Shown: positions 1 to 6,518, numbered from the stretch's first letter. The stretch: DNA of 12,857 nt from CAYMDP01 sp964389375 (GCA_964389375.1 CAYMDP010000063.1:1-12857), one strand, 5' to 3'. Notes: generated by a model not told the origin, from the letters alone. Program-made: numbers and translations.

Positions 1-129
1 CTTTGGGCCGCCCTGCGAAACTAGTCTTCGGCGGACACTTACAAATAGAAATGGAAATCTGAGCCGAATATTTGGCTAATAATAGAACATTAAAACAGTG
101 ATAGCTTTGGACCACCCTTAAGAACCCTC

Positions 130-147
130 TTTTGGGCACCCCCAAAA
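130..147 (-). terminator. Small hairpin just past rimO, possible weak terminator
   Basis: A 7-bp stem (TTTTGGG at 130-136, CCCAAAA at 141-147) with a 4-base loop lies 26 bases beyond the rimO stop codon. On the minus strand the T-rich run comes before the stem and no T-tract follows it, so it is not a classical intrinsic terminator. It is the only structure seen in bases 1-172, which otherwise hold no convincing gene. Confidence 0.25.
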
Positions 148-172
148 AAGTAATTACTGACTTGGCGAACTC

Positions 173-1552
173 TTAAGTTAAGGCGGGGTCTTGGATTTCG
201 CCGACTAGATCATAGTCGTGGTGATCGGTGATTAGGACGGATACGATGTCTCCGACTTTGGCTTCGCCAGCGCTGATGTAGGTGATTCCGTCGATCTCTG
301 GGGCCTGTTGGGAGTTTCTACCTTGAAGGAGAAGCTCGGTTTCTTCGGATAAACCTTCGACCAAAACGTCCATTCTTCGCCCTAGCATGGCTTTATGCTT
401 TTTGTGGCTGATCTTCTTTTGGGTTTCCATCAAAAGATCATGGCGGCGCTGTTTGGTGTCTTCGTCAATTTGATCTGGCATCTGGCCGGCCTTTGTCTGC
501 TCTTCTTGTGAGTACATAAAGCAGCCGACGCGATCAAACTCATGCTCTTTGATAAATTCTAGAAGCTCTTCGAATTGCTCTTCGGTTTCTCCGGGAAAGC
601 CCACGATAAATTGGGTGCGGATTACGGCTTCTGGGATTTCTTCGCGGATGTTTCGAATGGCCGTTTCGACTTCGGCCCTGGTCATTCTTCGGTTCATCGA
701 CTTTAACATCTGGTTATTGATGTGCTGAAGGGGCATATCGAAATACTTCACTAGATTTTTTCGCTCTTTAATTAGCTGCACCATTTCAGGGGTGATCCCA
801 TCTGGGTATAGGTAAAGAACTCTGATCCACTCGGCACCCGATTCATCAGATAAAGCCCTTAAAAGTTCGACCGGAGACTCTTTGGCTGAAGCGTCTTGTT
901 TTTTTAAATCCCAGCCAAAATCGGTGAAGTCATGAGAGATCACGATCAGTTCTTTGACTCCGCCTGCGACCAGAAGTTTCGCTTCGCTGACAATGCCGTG
1001 AAGCTTTCGGGATTGAAGATTTCCGCGGATTAAAGGAATCGCACAAAAGGCACAGCGTTTTTTGCAGCCTTCTGAAATTTTAAGGTATGCGCGGTACTTC
1101 GGCTGAGAATTCACTCTTGGGGTGTGGTCTTCTTGAAGATAGGTCGGAAGATGAAAAAACTTTTTCTCTTCGTTTCCGGAATAAGACTCTTTTAAGATTT
1201 TTGCGATATTCTGAAATTGACCCGAGCCCACAAAAAGATCGGCCTCGGGAAGTCCTTCGACCAGGTCATCTTTGTATCTTTGGGTTAAGCAACCCGCGAC
1301 AACGAGTTTTTTGAGTTGGCCGGATTGTTTAAGCTCGGACATTTCTAAAATCTTATCGATGGATTCTTGTTTTGAAGCTTCGATAAATCCACAGGTATTG
1401 ACAATGACTGTGTCGGCTTCGTCTGCGTTTTCGGCAACTTGATAGCCTTCTTGCATTAGCGAGCCCAACATCATTTCGGTATCCACTAAATTCTTAGGGC
1501 ATCCAAGGCTTACGAAATGGACTTTCTTTTGAGGAAGACTAAGATCTTTCAA
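173..1552 (-). CDS. rimO: Ribosomal protein S12 methylthiotransferase RimO
   Basis: Radical-SAM methylthiotransferase that adds a methylthio group to a conserved aspartate of ribosomal protein S12 in the cytoplasm. The 459-residue length is normal for the family. The N-terminal MTTase domain carries its three cluster cysteines at C18 (SLGCPKNLVDTE), C54 (NTCGFI) and C88 (AGCLTQR). The radical-SAM motif CxxxCxxC is C163/C167/C170 in EGCKKRCAFCAIP, and a TRAM-like domain fills roughly residues 390-459. The SLGCPKNLVDTE signature separates RimO from the tRNA enzyme MiaB. The start is TTG at 1552; its T and G also form part of the TGA stop of the upstream LolA-like gene, and GGAG lies 6 bases upstream. 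Translation is therefore probably coupled. It is the last gene of a comF-lolA-rimO operon. Confidence 0.96.
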   Translation of the reverse strand: MKDLSLPQKKVHFVSLGCPKNLVDTEMMLGSLMQEGYQVAENADEADTVIVNTCGFIEASKQESIDKILEMSELKQSGQLKKLVVAGCLTQRYKDDLVEGLPEADLFVGSGQFQNIAKILKESYSGNEEKKFFHLPTYLQEDHTPRVNSQPKYRAYLKISEGCKKRCAFCAIPLIRGNLQSRKLHGIVSEAKLLVAGGVKELIVISHDFTDFGWDLKKQDASAKESPVELLRALSDESGAEWIRVLYLYPDGITPEMVQLIKERKNLVKYFDMPLQHINNQMLKSMNRRMTRAEVETAIRNIREEIPEAVIRTQFIVGFPGETEEQFEELLEFIKEHEFDRVGCFMYSQEEQTKAGQMPDQIDEDTKQRRHDLLMETQKKISHKKHKAMLGRRMDVLVEGLSEETELLLQGRNSQQAPEIDGITYISAGEAKVGDIVSVLITDHHDYDLVGEIQDPALT

Positions 1553-2394
1553 TTGTACTCCGTTATCTCTGCGCCCTTTGGGGGAACATAACTAAAGCGA
1601 GAGGCTTTAAGCTCTGCTCCAAATTTTGGGTTTTCAAAGACATACAAAGTCTTGTTGTCGATCTGATCAACAATTTCGATTTGTTCAATTTGTTTAAGGT
1701 CTTTGTTTAAAATCATTTTCATCTTTTTTACGTCGCCATCTTTTGCTTTGGGGCTAAGGTCGTATTCTGCTTTTGCCTCTTCTAACTTTCCTTTTGCCTC
1801 ACTAATCTTAAACTCTTGCTTCAATCGCTCTAGTCGAAATAGCGATGCCAATACCGTCTGACTTCTTCCTTCGACTTCGATCGCCATTTTAGCGACCTGA
1901 ACTCCGCCTCCGAAATCTTTTGGCAAGTATGTCACTGCCCAAAGAGTTTTGCCGTCGAAGACAATGAGCGTGTGATCTTCACCCTTAAACTCGGCCCGCA
2001 TACGTCCTCGAGAAATCTCGAGCTGCCCATCACTTTCGACCGTTTTTCCAAGAAGCTCTTGGTGTAGCTTCTTTTTGACATCCATTTTAACGGCTATGGA
2101 GGTCTGATATCTGCGAACAACTTCATCAAAAAGGCTTTGCTGAGAATCCTCAGGTCCTGCCATCTCTTTGGCGCTGGTCTTTGTATTCGCCTTGTCGCTC
2201 TTATCCGCTGTTTTCGCCTTGGTTTTCGCCGAGGCTTGCTCCTTCGAGCTTAGATCCTCAGTCGGGGCACCCTTTTTTGCAGCAACTTCGTTTAAGTCCT
2301 TATTTTTAGCCTGTGCATCTGCACTTCTGGTGCCGAGGGCACAAGCCGAACTAAGGATTAAGAATAAGAGTAGAATAAGTGCTTTTGAAAACAT
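1549..2394 (-). CDS. LolA-like outer-membrane lipoprotein carrier with Lys/Ala-rich linker
   Basis: Predicted periplasmic LolA-family protein; LolA shuttles lipoproteins from the inner membrane to the outer membrane. The ATG at 2394 gives 281 residues, longer than typical LolA (about 200). Residues 1-19 form an export signal (hydrophobic LILLLFLIL, then SSACALG). Either signal peptidase I cuts after ACA, or C18 is lipidated; the lipobox is poor because a serine sits at -3. Residues 28-85 are a low-complexity linker rich in Lys, Ala, Ser and Thr. Residues 86-281 carry the LolA-like beta fold, with FDGKTLWAVTYLP near 146-158 and a closing FSYVPPKGAEI typical of the family. An upstream ATG in the same frame at 2484 would overlap comF and precede the signal peptide, so I rejected it. 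The gene begins 7 bases after the comF stop and has no clear Shine-Dalgarno, which fits coupled translation. Confidence 0.8.
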   Translation of the reverse strand: MFSKALILLLFLILSSACALGTRSADAQAKNKDLNEVAAKKGAPTEDLSSKEQASAKTKAKTADKSDKANTKTSAKEMAGPEDSQQSLFDEVVRRYQTSIAVKMDVKKKLHQELLGKTVESDGQLEISRGRMRAEFKGEDHTLIVFDGKTLWAVTYLPKDFGGGVQVAKMAIEVEGRSQTVLASLFRLERLKQEFKISEAKGKLEEAKAEYDLSPKAKDGDVKKMKMILNKDLKQIEQIEIVDQIDNKTLYVFENPKFGAELKASRFSYVPPKGAEITEYN

Positions 2395-2401
2395 CGGCGG
2401 A

Positions 2402-3073
2402 CTATAGCAAAGGCTTTGGAAGCCCGCAAGGTGGCCTATAGGCAAGGCTGATAACGGAGAATCTGCCTCGGGCCACTCCCCCAAGAGCCCTGTATGCAGC
2501 TTTAGCCGTCGATCCCGTCGTCACGACATCGTCGACAAACCAAACAGCCTTGTAATTCTGACAAGACAAAGCTTCCTGTCCCCTAAGTCCTAGTCGCAGC
2601 TTCTGGCGCTCACTTCGAGCCTTCAGCCTTTGGCCTTTTCCCTCTTGGAATGGCCGCTGAAGTCCCCAAAAGATATCGGCCTTAAGAAGCTGAGCTAGTG
2701 CCAGGGCCCAACTTCCCGCATGGTCCATCTGGCCAGCAACTTTCGGGGGTGCCGGAACCAGTAAAATAGGCCGCCTTTTCTTAAGCCCAGCTAAGTCCAT
2801 TTTCAAAAGCAGCTCTCTGGCCCAAGGAAGAAAAAGGGAGAGGTCTTTCGAATTTTTAAGCGAATGCAAAAATTCATATAAAAGCCAATCGCTTTGGTTC
2901 CATTCAAAAAGACTAAAAACCCTTAAGCCCTCAATTTCTTTTTTTACCTTGGTCCTCGAGCTTATCCGCGACCGCAGAAGGCCTTCACAAATTCCGCAAA
3001 GCTCTCTTCCATCCCCAAAAGGACTAAAACACAAGCGACAAGGCGCCAAGAAAAGCGAGCGAAGAAACTTCAT
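2402..3073 (-). CDS. comF: ComF-family phosphoribosyltransferase-like protein
   Basis: ComF homologue of 223 residues. In competent bacteria ComF helps DNA uptake or processing of incoming single strands; its exact activity is not settled. An N-terminal zinc-ribbon-like segment has two CxxC pairs (C12/C15 and C26/C29). The C-terminal half is a type I phosphoribosyltransferase fold, with LLVPAPP near 104-110 and the PRPP-binding loop VDDVVTTGST at about 180-189. The ATG at 3073 is preceded by GAAGAG five bases upstream; a TTG one codon earlier (3076) is the only near alternative. It is the first gene of the operon continuing into the LolA-like gene and rimO. The role here could be competence or an orphan paralogue, since no other com genes are in the window. 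Confidence 0.9.
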   Translation of the reverse strand: MKFLRSLFLAPCRLCFSPFGDGRELCGICEGLLRSRISSRTKVKKEIEGLRVFSLFEWNQSDWLLYEFLHSLKNSKDLSLFLPWARELLLKMDLAGLKKRRPILLVPAPPKVAGQMDHAGSWALALAQLLKADIFWGLQRPFQEGKGQRLKARSERQKLRLGLRGQEALSCQNYKAVWFVDDVVTTGSTAKAAYRALGGVARGRFSVISLAYRPPCGLPKPLL

Positions 3074-3284
3074 CAAAACTCTTCATTGCAATCCGCTCTT
3101 TGGCCCCCTGGCCATCACAATAATTGAATTCCCCTCTGCCTCCGAGATCCGAACACTAAGCCAGCAGCTAAAGATCAAATCAACACCTAGCCTTTGGACC
3201 TAATCCACGTACGAGATATTAGCTCCAGGACGACTAAATGAAAACTGTGTTGACCCGCCTCAAGGGCGCACAGAACATTTAATC

Positions 3285-3776
3285 ATGACAAAAATCTTCT
3301 TCTTAATTCTTGGCATCGCGTTCGTTACTGGCTGTAAAAGCGAAAGTTCGGACAAGGCTGCTTCCAATCCTCCCGTCACAGAATTTGAACTCTCTGAAGA
3401 ATTTCCCGATAGCCTGTGGAGCGGAAGTGGTGAGGCGACTACTGGGGAAGAAGAACCCGTTCAACTGACGACCCTCCTTTCGATCGAAAACAATGTCTTC
3501 TTCATGGAAACGAATACTTCAACAGGTTATCACTCAGATTCGATCAATTTCTTTCGCTACACTTCAAAAAACAAGGTCGAATGGTTAGATCAAAACCAAC
3601 AAAAGATCGGTGACTGCTTTTGCTATTCCCAAGCGTGCACATGCCAAGCAGAGACAAACGGAATGATCATTGAAAGAATAATGAGCTTTTCAAAACTCGG
3701 TTTGTCCATCGAGGACAGGGGAGCTCTAAACGAAATCCCCTTTAGAAATCGCCTGAACCTCCGTCTTAAACAATAG
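3285..3776 (+). CDS. Small lipoprotein with CxCx4CxC cluster, unknown function
   Basis: A 163-residue lipoprotein that I do not recognise. A lysine and a hydrophobic stretch lead to the lipobox VTGC, with C17 as the lipidated cysteine. Residues 18-60 are acidic and Ser/Gly/Glu-rich, probably a flexible tether. The rest looks beta-rich, with a four-cysteine cluster C111, C113, C118, C120 (CFCYSQACTC) that could bind a metal or form two disulfides. Lys at +2 argues against the enterobacterial Asp inner-membrane retention signal. There is no Shine-Dalgarno before the ATG. A TTGACC at 3250-3255, followed 18 bases later by a weak -10 (AACATT, 3274-3279), would place the transcript start at or next to the ATG, so a leaderless message is possible. 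The gene is convergent with the toxin-antitoxin pair, with a 30-base gap. Confidence 0.75.
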   Translation: MTKIFFLILGIAFVTGCKSESSDKAASNPPVTEFELSEEFPDSLWSGSGEATTGEEEPVQLTTLLSIENNVFFMETNTSTGYHSDSINFFRYTSKNKVEWLDQNQQKIGDCFCYSQACTCQAETNGMIIERIMSFSKLGLSIEDRGALNEIPFRNRLNLRLKQ

Positions 3777-3780
3777 ATCC

Positions 3781-3807
3781 ACTTCTAGTCAGGAAATCTA
3801 TAGAAGT
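3781..3807. terminator. Weak inverted repeat between convergent genes
   Basis: ACTTCTA at 3781-3787 and TAGAAGT at 3801-3807 can form a 7-bp stem with a 13-base loop in the 30-base gap between the convergent lipoprotein and antitoxin genes. An alternative 6-bp pairing, ATAGAT (3773-3778) with ATCTAT (3796-3801), competes with it. No T-tract follows on either strand, so termination activity is uncertain. Confidence 0.3.
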
Positions 3808-4088
3808 TAACCCGCTTTTTTCGGCTTGAATGAAACTGAAATCATCACACCGAGCTTTTCTAGATATGAGATTAGCTTTTCGATGCTCAGGTTTGATATT
3901 TTACCGTTTAAAAGCTCACTGACTCGTGGTTGGGGCACATCAAGTATTTTCTCTAGTTCGCGTGGTTTAAGGTTCTTCCTGTTGATGACATCGATAATTT
4001 TAAAATACAAATCCGACTTCAGCCGTAAAGAAGCGGATTCTTCTTCACTAAACCCTAAATCATGAAAAACGGAGGTCACTTTCTTCAT
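3807..4088 (-). CDS. HigA-type antitoxin, XRE/HTH_37 family
   Basis: A 93-residue DNA-binding antitoxin. The helix-turn-helix spans roughly residues 25-80, with a recognition helix at about 53-63 (QPRVSELLNGK) and the SIEKLISYLEKLG segment that typifies the HTH_37 group of XRE-like antitoxins. By analogy with the family it should bind and neutralise the toxin encoded just upstream and repress the shared promoter. The ATG at 4088 lies 12 bases after the toxin stop, with AGGAG 8 bases upstream that partly spans the toxin stop region. The toxin-first order is that of higBA-type modules. The likely operator is the palindrome at 4449-4468. Family confidence is high; activity is inferred. Confidence 0.87.
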   Translation of the reverse strand: MKKVTSVFHDLGFSEEESASLRLKSDLYFKIIDVINRKNLKPRELEKILDVPQPRVSELLNGKISNLSIEKLISYLEKLGVMISVSFKPKKAG

Positions 4089-4100
4089 AAAGCCATCTCC

Positions 4101-4421
4101 TTACAAGACAGACTTAAGGCGCTTTTTCGCAAGTTCCAGATCAAGCTTTGATGTTTTTGCGCTTTGCTTTTTAAAACTATGAAGCACATAAATTTTATTC
4201 CTTATCCGAAGAGTATAAATCACCCGATACCAGCCTTGGTGATCTTGTTCCTTGAGCTCGAAGACACCCGGGCCAATGCTTTTCATTGGGCGACTGCGCA
4301 AGGGCTCTAAACCATTTTGAAGTCTATAAAGCTGAAACCCGAGGTCTTCTTTAACGGCCGCCGGGAATCTAGATGCAACTTCTTTGGAGTCCCCCAGCCA
4401 GACCACTTCTTTTAAGGACAA
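4101..4421 (-). CDS. HigB/Gp49-type toxin (RelE-like mRNA interferase family)
   Basis: Phage-derived Gp49-like toxin of the RelE superfamily, 106 residues from the proposed TTG start. Family marks are KEVVWLGDSKEV at the N-terminus, the WYRVIYTL strand (residues 64-71) and the C-terminal block HSFKKQSAKTSKLDLELAKKR (81-101), whose basic residues usually contact RNA. Such toxins cleave mRNA at the ribosome, and the antitoxin gene directly downstream fits that. I prefer TTG at 4421 because GGAGG lies 4 bases upstream and homologues start near KEVVWLGDS. An ATG at 4442 in the same frame adds MCSAGGF, but it sits only a few bases from the predicted transcript start. No key motif looks lost, so the toxin is probably functional. 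Confidence 0.85.
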   Translation of the reverse strand: MSLKEVVWLGDSKEVASRFPAAVKEDLGFQLYRLQNGLEPLRSRPMKSIGPGVFELKEQDHQGWYRVIYTLRIRNKIYVLHSFKKQSAKTSKLDLELAKKRLKSVL

Positions 4422-4448
4422 GAAGCCTCCAGCTGAGCACATAAATAT

Positions 4449-4468
4449 ATATACATTATAATGTATAT
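4449..4468. promoter_or_regulatory. 20-bp perfect palindrome, toxin-antitoxin operator and -10
   Basis: ATATACATTA / TAATGTATAT is perfectly self-complementary about 4458/4459. It contains TATAAT on both strands: 4460-4455 on the minus strand, facing the toxin gene, and 4457-4462 on the plus strand. A weak -35 (TTCAAC at 4482-4477, minus strand) lies 16 bases upstream of the minus -10. Transcription would start near 4448, leaving a leader of about 27 bases before the TTG start. Antitoxin or toxin-antitoxin dimers binding here would occlude the promoter, giving conditional autoregulation. The placement is seen in the sequence; the binding is inferred. Confidence 0.65.
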
Positions 4469-4671
4469 TTTTGCAAGTTGAACGTCTTGGATCTTCATGC
4501 TTGAGATTCTGTGCAAATCCCCAGATGCGGCTAAGAAGAAAACTGTAGCTAGGGGCCCCCTATAGGCTCCGAATGTCGGCCGAGCGGATTGAATTCTCGA
4601 ATCCATCACCGAACAGCTAAATTACCCATCGGATGCGCTGCGCGCGGGAAGGGGGGTCCTACCTATTGGCC

Positions 4672-5436
4672 CTAAGGAAGGTCGGGTATTGCTTCGTGAT
4701 TCATTCCCTCGGTTGGAGTGATCACAAATAGAAATCCGATATCCTCACGACTACTTTCTGCCTCTACCAAGGATTCGCGCTGAGATCTTTTCATGTAATC
4801 ACTTAGCAATTCTTTAAGATCCTTATTGAACTCTGTTGCCGTCGATGGCTTTAGACTAAGGATTCCATTTACCAGATATTTTCTACCTCGAAATTTTTCG
4901 TTCGGAATATGAGCAAAGTTTAAAAGTGAGCGATGCTTCTGATCAACGACTTGCTTCATCAGCGGCATCCCGAAAGATATCCGGCAGTTTCCAGCATAGT
5001 CTGACTTTATTTTATTTCCCGCGTGAAGCTCGATGGCGCCAATTTTATCAAGGGCCAACAAGTAGCTATCGACACTTTTTTGGCTGAGTCCATGGCGCTT
5101 CTTTAGTTTTTTCCAATCTAGATCAAGTCCAAGAAGTTGATATAAAAAATAATAGGAATTTGGATTCTTAAGAAAATATTCTTGCTGCTTTGGCGTCAGC
5201 ACTTTTTCTGGTGGCGCCGCCTCTTCAATGGATTTAAAAAAATCGGAAACTCCAATACCCGCCGCACCCAAAACTTTGCAAATTTTGTTGTAAGAGAGAT
5301 CTTTGCCATTCAGCATCTTTTTTACGCCAGACTCGCTAATTCCCATCTCGCTAGCAAGCCTGCCGTAGCGGACCTTTCGCGCCTTTAAAACTCCTTTAAG
5401 CTCTTCCCGGACAACTAAAAAATTATGTGTGCTCAT
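4672..5436 (-). CDS. XRE-type HTH regulator with unrecognised C-terminal domain
   Basis: A 254-residue putative transcription regulator. Residues 10-67 form a Cro/CI-like helix-turn-helix: the scaffold RYGRLASEMGISESGVKKML is followed by LSYNKICKVLGAAGIGVSDFF. Residues 80-254 form a mostly helical C-terminal part beginning LTPKQQEYFLKNPNSYYFLYQLLG, with a second HTH-like stretch, WKKLKKRHGLSQKSVDSYLLALDKIGAIE. The layout resembles the large regulator families of Bdellovibrio and Fibrobacter (TIGR02147-like), but the resemblance is loose and I do not assign it. The ATG at 5436 follows GGGGGAG closely; a second ATG 24 bases upstream has no ribosome site. Its target is unknown. It could control the neighbouring secreted genes or only itself, and a short ACCC-ATA-GGGT dyad at 5463-5473 lies just upstream. 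Confidence 0.75.
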   Translation of the reverse strand: MSTHNFLVVREELKGVLKARKVRYGRLASEMGISESGVKKMLNGKDLSYNKICKVLGAAGIGVSDFFKSIEEAAPPEKVLTPKQQEYFLKNPNSYYFLYQLLGLDLDWKKLKKRHGLSQKSVDSYLLALDKIGAIELHAGNKIKSDYAGNCRISFGMPLMKQVVDQKHRSLLNFAHIPNEKFRGRKYLVNGILSLKPSTATEFNKDLKELLSDYMKRSQRESLVEAESSREDIGFLFVITPTEGMNHEAIPDLP

Positions 5437-5462
5437 ACGCTCCCCCTTAAGCCAGCACACTG

Positions 5463-5473
5463 ACCCATAGGGT
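5463..5473. promoter_or_regulatory. Short dyad upstream of the XRE regulator, possible operator
   Basis: ACCC-ATA-GGGT is a perfect 4+4 dyad 27 bases upstream of the regulator ATG. An HTH regulator that represses itself often binds such a site. The dyad is short enough to be chance, so this is only a candidate. Confidence 0.25.
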
Positions 5474-5493
5474 AACCATTTTCAACCCCAAAC

Positions 5494-5517
5494 AAAAAAG
5501 CTCCTAAAATAGGAACT
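5494..5517 (-). terminator. Intrinsic terminator, minus strand
   Basis: Read on the minus strand, an 8-bp stem (AGTTCCTA with TAGGAGCT, one G-U pair) closes a 3-base loop and is followed by a run of Ts (the As at 5494-5499). This is a standard intrinsic terminator shape. The only minus-strand coding sequence it could serve locally is the short remnant at 5599-5724, or read-through from the secreted-protein gene at 5827-6327. Confidence 0.55.
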
Positions 5518-5598
5518 TTTCGGCGCGTTTGGTCCCCGTTTTAAAAAATCGAGCTCTATCAATCCCAGAGATGCAAGAAACTAAAGCTCAATACCGAT

Positions 5599-5724
5599 CT
5601 AAGTTTCTAAACAAGCTTGAACAAATTCTTTGGCTGATACGGACAAAACCGAGGTTCGCCTTTTAACAAATTTCATTCGAAATCTAGACTCTTCGTCAGG
5701 CAGCCCATCCGCCAACTTCTTTGT
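5599..5724 (-). pseudogene. Short coding remnant or small protein cut off at the inverted repeat
   Basis: On the minus strand an open frame runs from just after an in-frame TAA (5727-5725) to a TAG at 5599, 41 codons in all. The translation looks protein-like: DGLPDEESRFRMKFVKRRT, then SVLSVSAKEFVQACLET, with an acidic start, a basic middle and an amphipathic end. Possible starts are TTG at 5715 and ATG at 5676, but neither has a convincing ribosome site. The frame opens within ten bases of the inverted repeat at 5734-5828 and is followed about 80 bases later by a good terminator. The simplest reading is the tail of a gene whose front was lost next to the repeat. It could instead be a genuine peptide of 25-38 residues, or chance. 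Confidence 0.35.
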
Positions 5725-5733
5725 TTAAACTTA

Positions 5734-5828
5734 AGGTTCCAGGTCCCAAGTGGTAGCGTCACCGCAGCAATTCAAAAATAACTGGTTTGCAATGACGCGC
5801 GATTGCTACCAGTTGGGACCTGGAACCT
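5734..5828. repeat. Long imperfect inverted repeat, 24-bp arms, 47-base loop
   Basis: The left arm is 5734-5757 and the right arm 5805-5828. They pair at 23 of 24 positions; the single mismatch is at 5750/5812. The arms begin AGGTTCCAGGTCCCAA. The loop adds further pairing, GTCA 5758-5761 with TGAC 5793-5796 and GCAA 5767-5770 with TTGC 5787-5790. On the minus strand the stem starts inside the TAG stop (5829-5827) of the secreted-protein gene, and the far arm is followed by TAAGTTTAAAC, with no long T-tract. It may act as a transcription stop, protect an mRNA 3' end, or be a mobile palindromic element of REP or MITE type. Confidence 0.8.
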
Positions 5829-6327
5829 ACAGGCGGCAGACCGCCCACTCTATTCGACGCCCCTTTGGCCGTCTAATTCCGAACTCGACATATTCCAAGC
5901 GGGATAAGTCCATGGTTTTCACGGCTTCAAAAAGAAATACCGCCACTGAACCGCGGCCAGGATCGGGATTGCGGTCGCTGAATTCGTAGTGGAACATGCG
6001 GCGGCCGTTTTCAATCTCGACGCGGGTTTTGATCGTATCACTCGACTGAAATCCGATCGGCAGATAAAACTCTTCGCCAGAGCGTCGATCGACCAGAAGA
6101 ACTTCTCCGACTTGGGCACCCCCGAGCTCAGGAATATCCGGCGCGTATCCCTTGCATACGGAAATAGAAAGTTCGCAAGTGTCGCCCTGATAATAGCCTT
6201 CGATGGATTGCAGAAATTCGATGGCGCGTGAAGTTTTCTTCGTTTGGGAAAAACGCGGGTTACACAATTGTTGGGCTTCTGCCGCTTGTAAAAATAATGA
6301 TATAAAAAGCCAAATCCAGATCCACAT
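5827..6327 (-). CDS. Small secreted cysteine-containing protein, unknown function
   Basis: A 166-residue exported protein that I do not recognise. The signal peptide is residues 1-18 (WIWIWLFISLFLQAAEA, cut after AEA), unusual in having three tryptophans and no basic residue at the front. The mature part looks beta-rich and has four cysteines (C22, C51, C58, C164), enough for two disulfides, which fits a periplasmic or outer-surface location. The ATG at 6327 has a strong GGGAGGA about 4 bases upstream. The gene is divergent from the five-gene exported operon across a 233-base gap and may share its regulation. Its TAG stop is embedded in the inverted repeat at 5734-5828. Confidence 0.75.
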   Translation of the reverse strand: MWIWIWLFISLFLQAAEAQQLCNPRFSQTKKTSRAIEFLQSIEGYYQGDTCELSISVCKGYAPDIPELGGAQVGEVLLVDRRSGEEFYLPIGFQSSDTIKTRVEIENGRRMFHYEFSDRNPDPGRGSVAVFLFEAVKTMDLSRLEYVEFGIRRPKGRRIEWAVCRL

Positions 6328-6409
6328 AAATCCTCCCGCGCTTGTTAGACCTCCGCTGAAGCAAGGCCCAAGCCAGCACTAGAACCTATTCAGGCCATCC
6401 ACGTCCGAA

Positions 6410-6430
6410 TTCCGGACACGGAATCCGGAA
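6410..6430. promoter_or_regulatory. TTCCGGA-N7-TCCGGAA dyad in the divergent promoter region
   Basis: TTCCGGA (6410-6416) and TCCGGAA (6424-6430) form a 7+7 dyad with a 7-base spacer, and a third TCCG half-site begins at 6404. It sits midway between the divergent secreted-protein gene (start 6327) and the five-gene operon (start 6561), a natural place for a shared regulator. No binding protein is identified. Confidence 0.4.
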
Positions 6431-6491
6431 ACCGAGTCCAGGCTTTTAGACTGTAAGTCGATTTGAAGCGCCCAGCTTCATTGGCTTGAGT

Positions 6492-6518
6492 TTGAGCTTG
6501 GCTAAGTCTTTGCGATAG
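6492..6518 (+). promoter_or_regulatory. Possible promoter of the five-gene operon, sigma-28-like
   Basis: TTGAGCTT, 11 bases, then TGCGATAG. The known FliA (sigma-28) consensus is TAAAGTTT-N11-GCCGATAA. The match is 5 of 8 in the -35, and the CGATA core of the -10 is intact with exact spacing. It can also be read as a poor sigma-70 promoter (TTGAGC with ATAGGT). The leader before the ATG would be about 35 bases. This is suggestive only. Confidence 0.3.

Noticed and set aside
1087..1314. A plus-strand frame inside rimO
   Set aside because: It is antisense to the radical-SAM domain, and rimO is secure by motifs.
2949..3203. A plus-strand frame overlapping the comF start
   Set aside because: It is antisense to the conserved zinc-ribbon end of comF, has no ribosome site and an unconvincing composition.
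4412..4609. A 65-codon minus-strand frame upstream of the toxin
   Set aside because: It overlaps the toxin start region and the operator palindrome, has no ribosome site and its translation has no protein-like pattern.
5734..5828. Inverted repeat as a tRNA or as terminal repeats of an insertion sequence
   Set aside because: No cloverleaf, anticodon arm or CCA end can be drawn, and 47 bases between arms cannot hold a transposase; no target-site duplication is evident.
5989..6231. A plus-strand frame opposite the secreted-protein gene
   Set aside because: The minus-strand gene has a strong ribosome site, a signal peptide and paired cysteines; the opposite frame has none of these.
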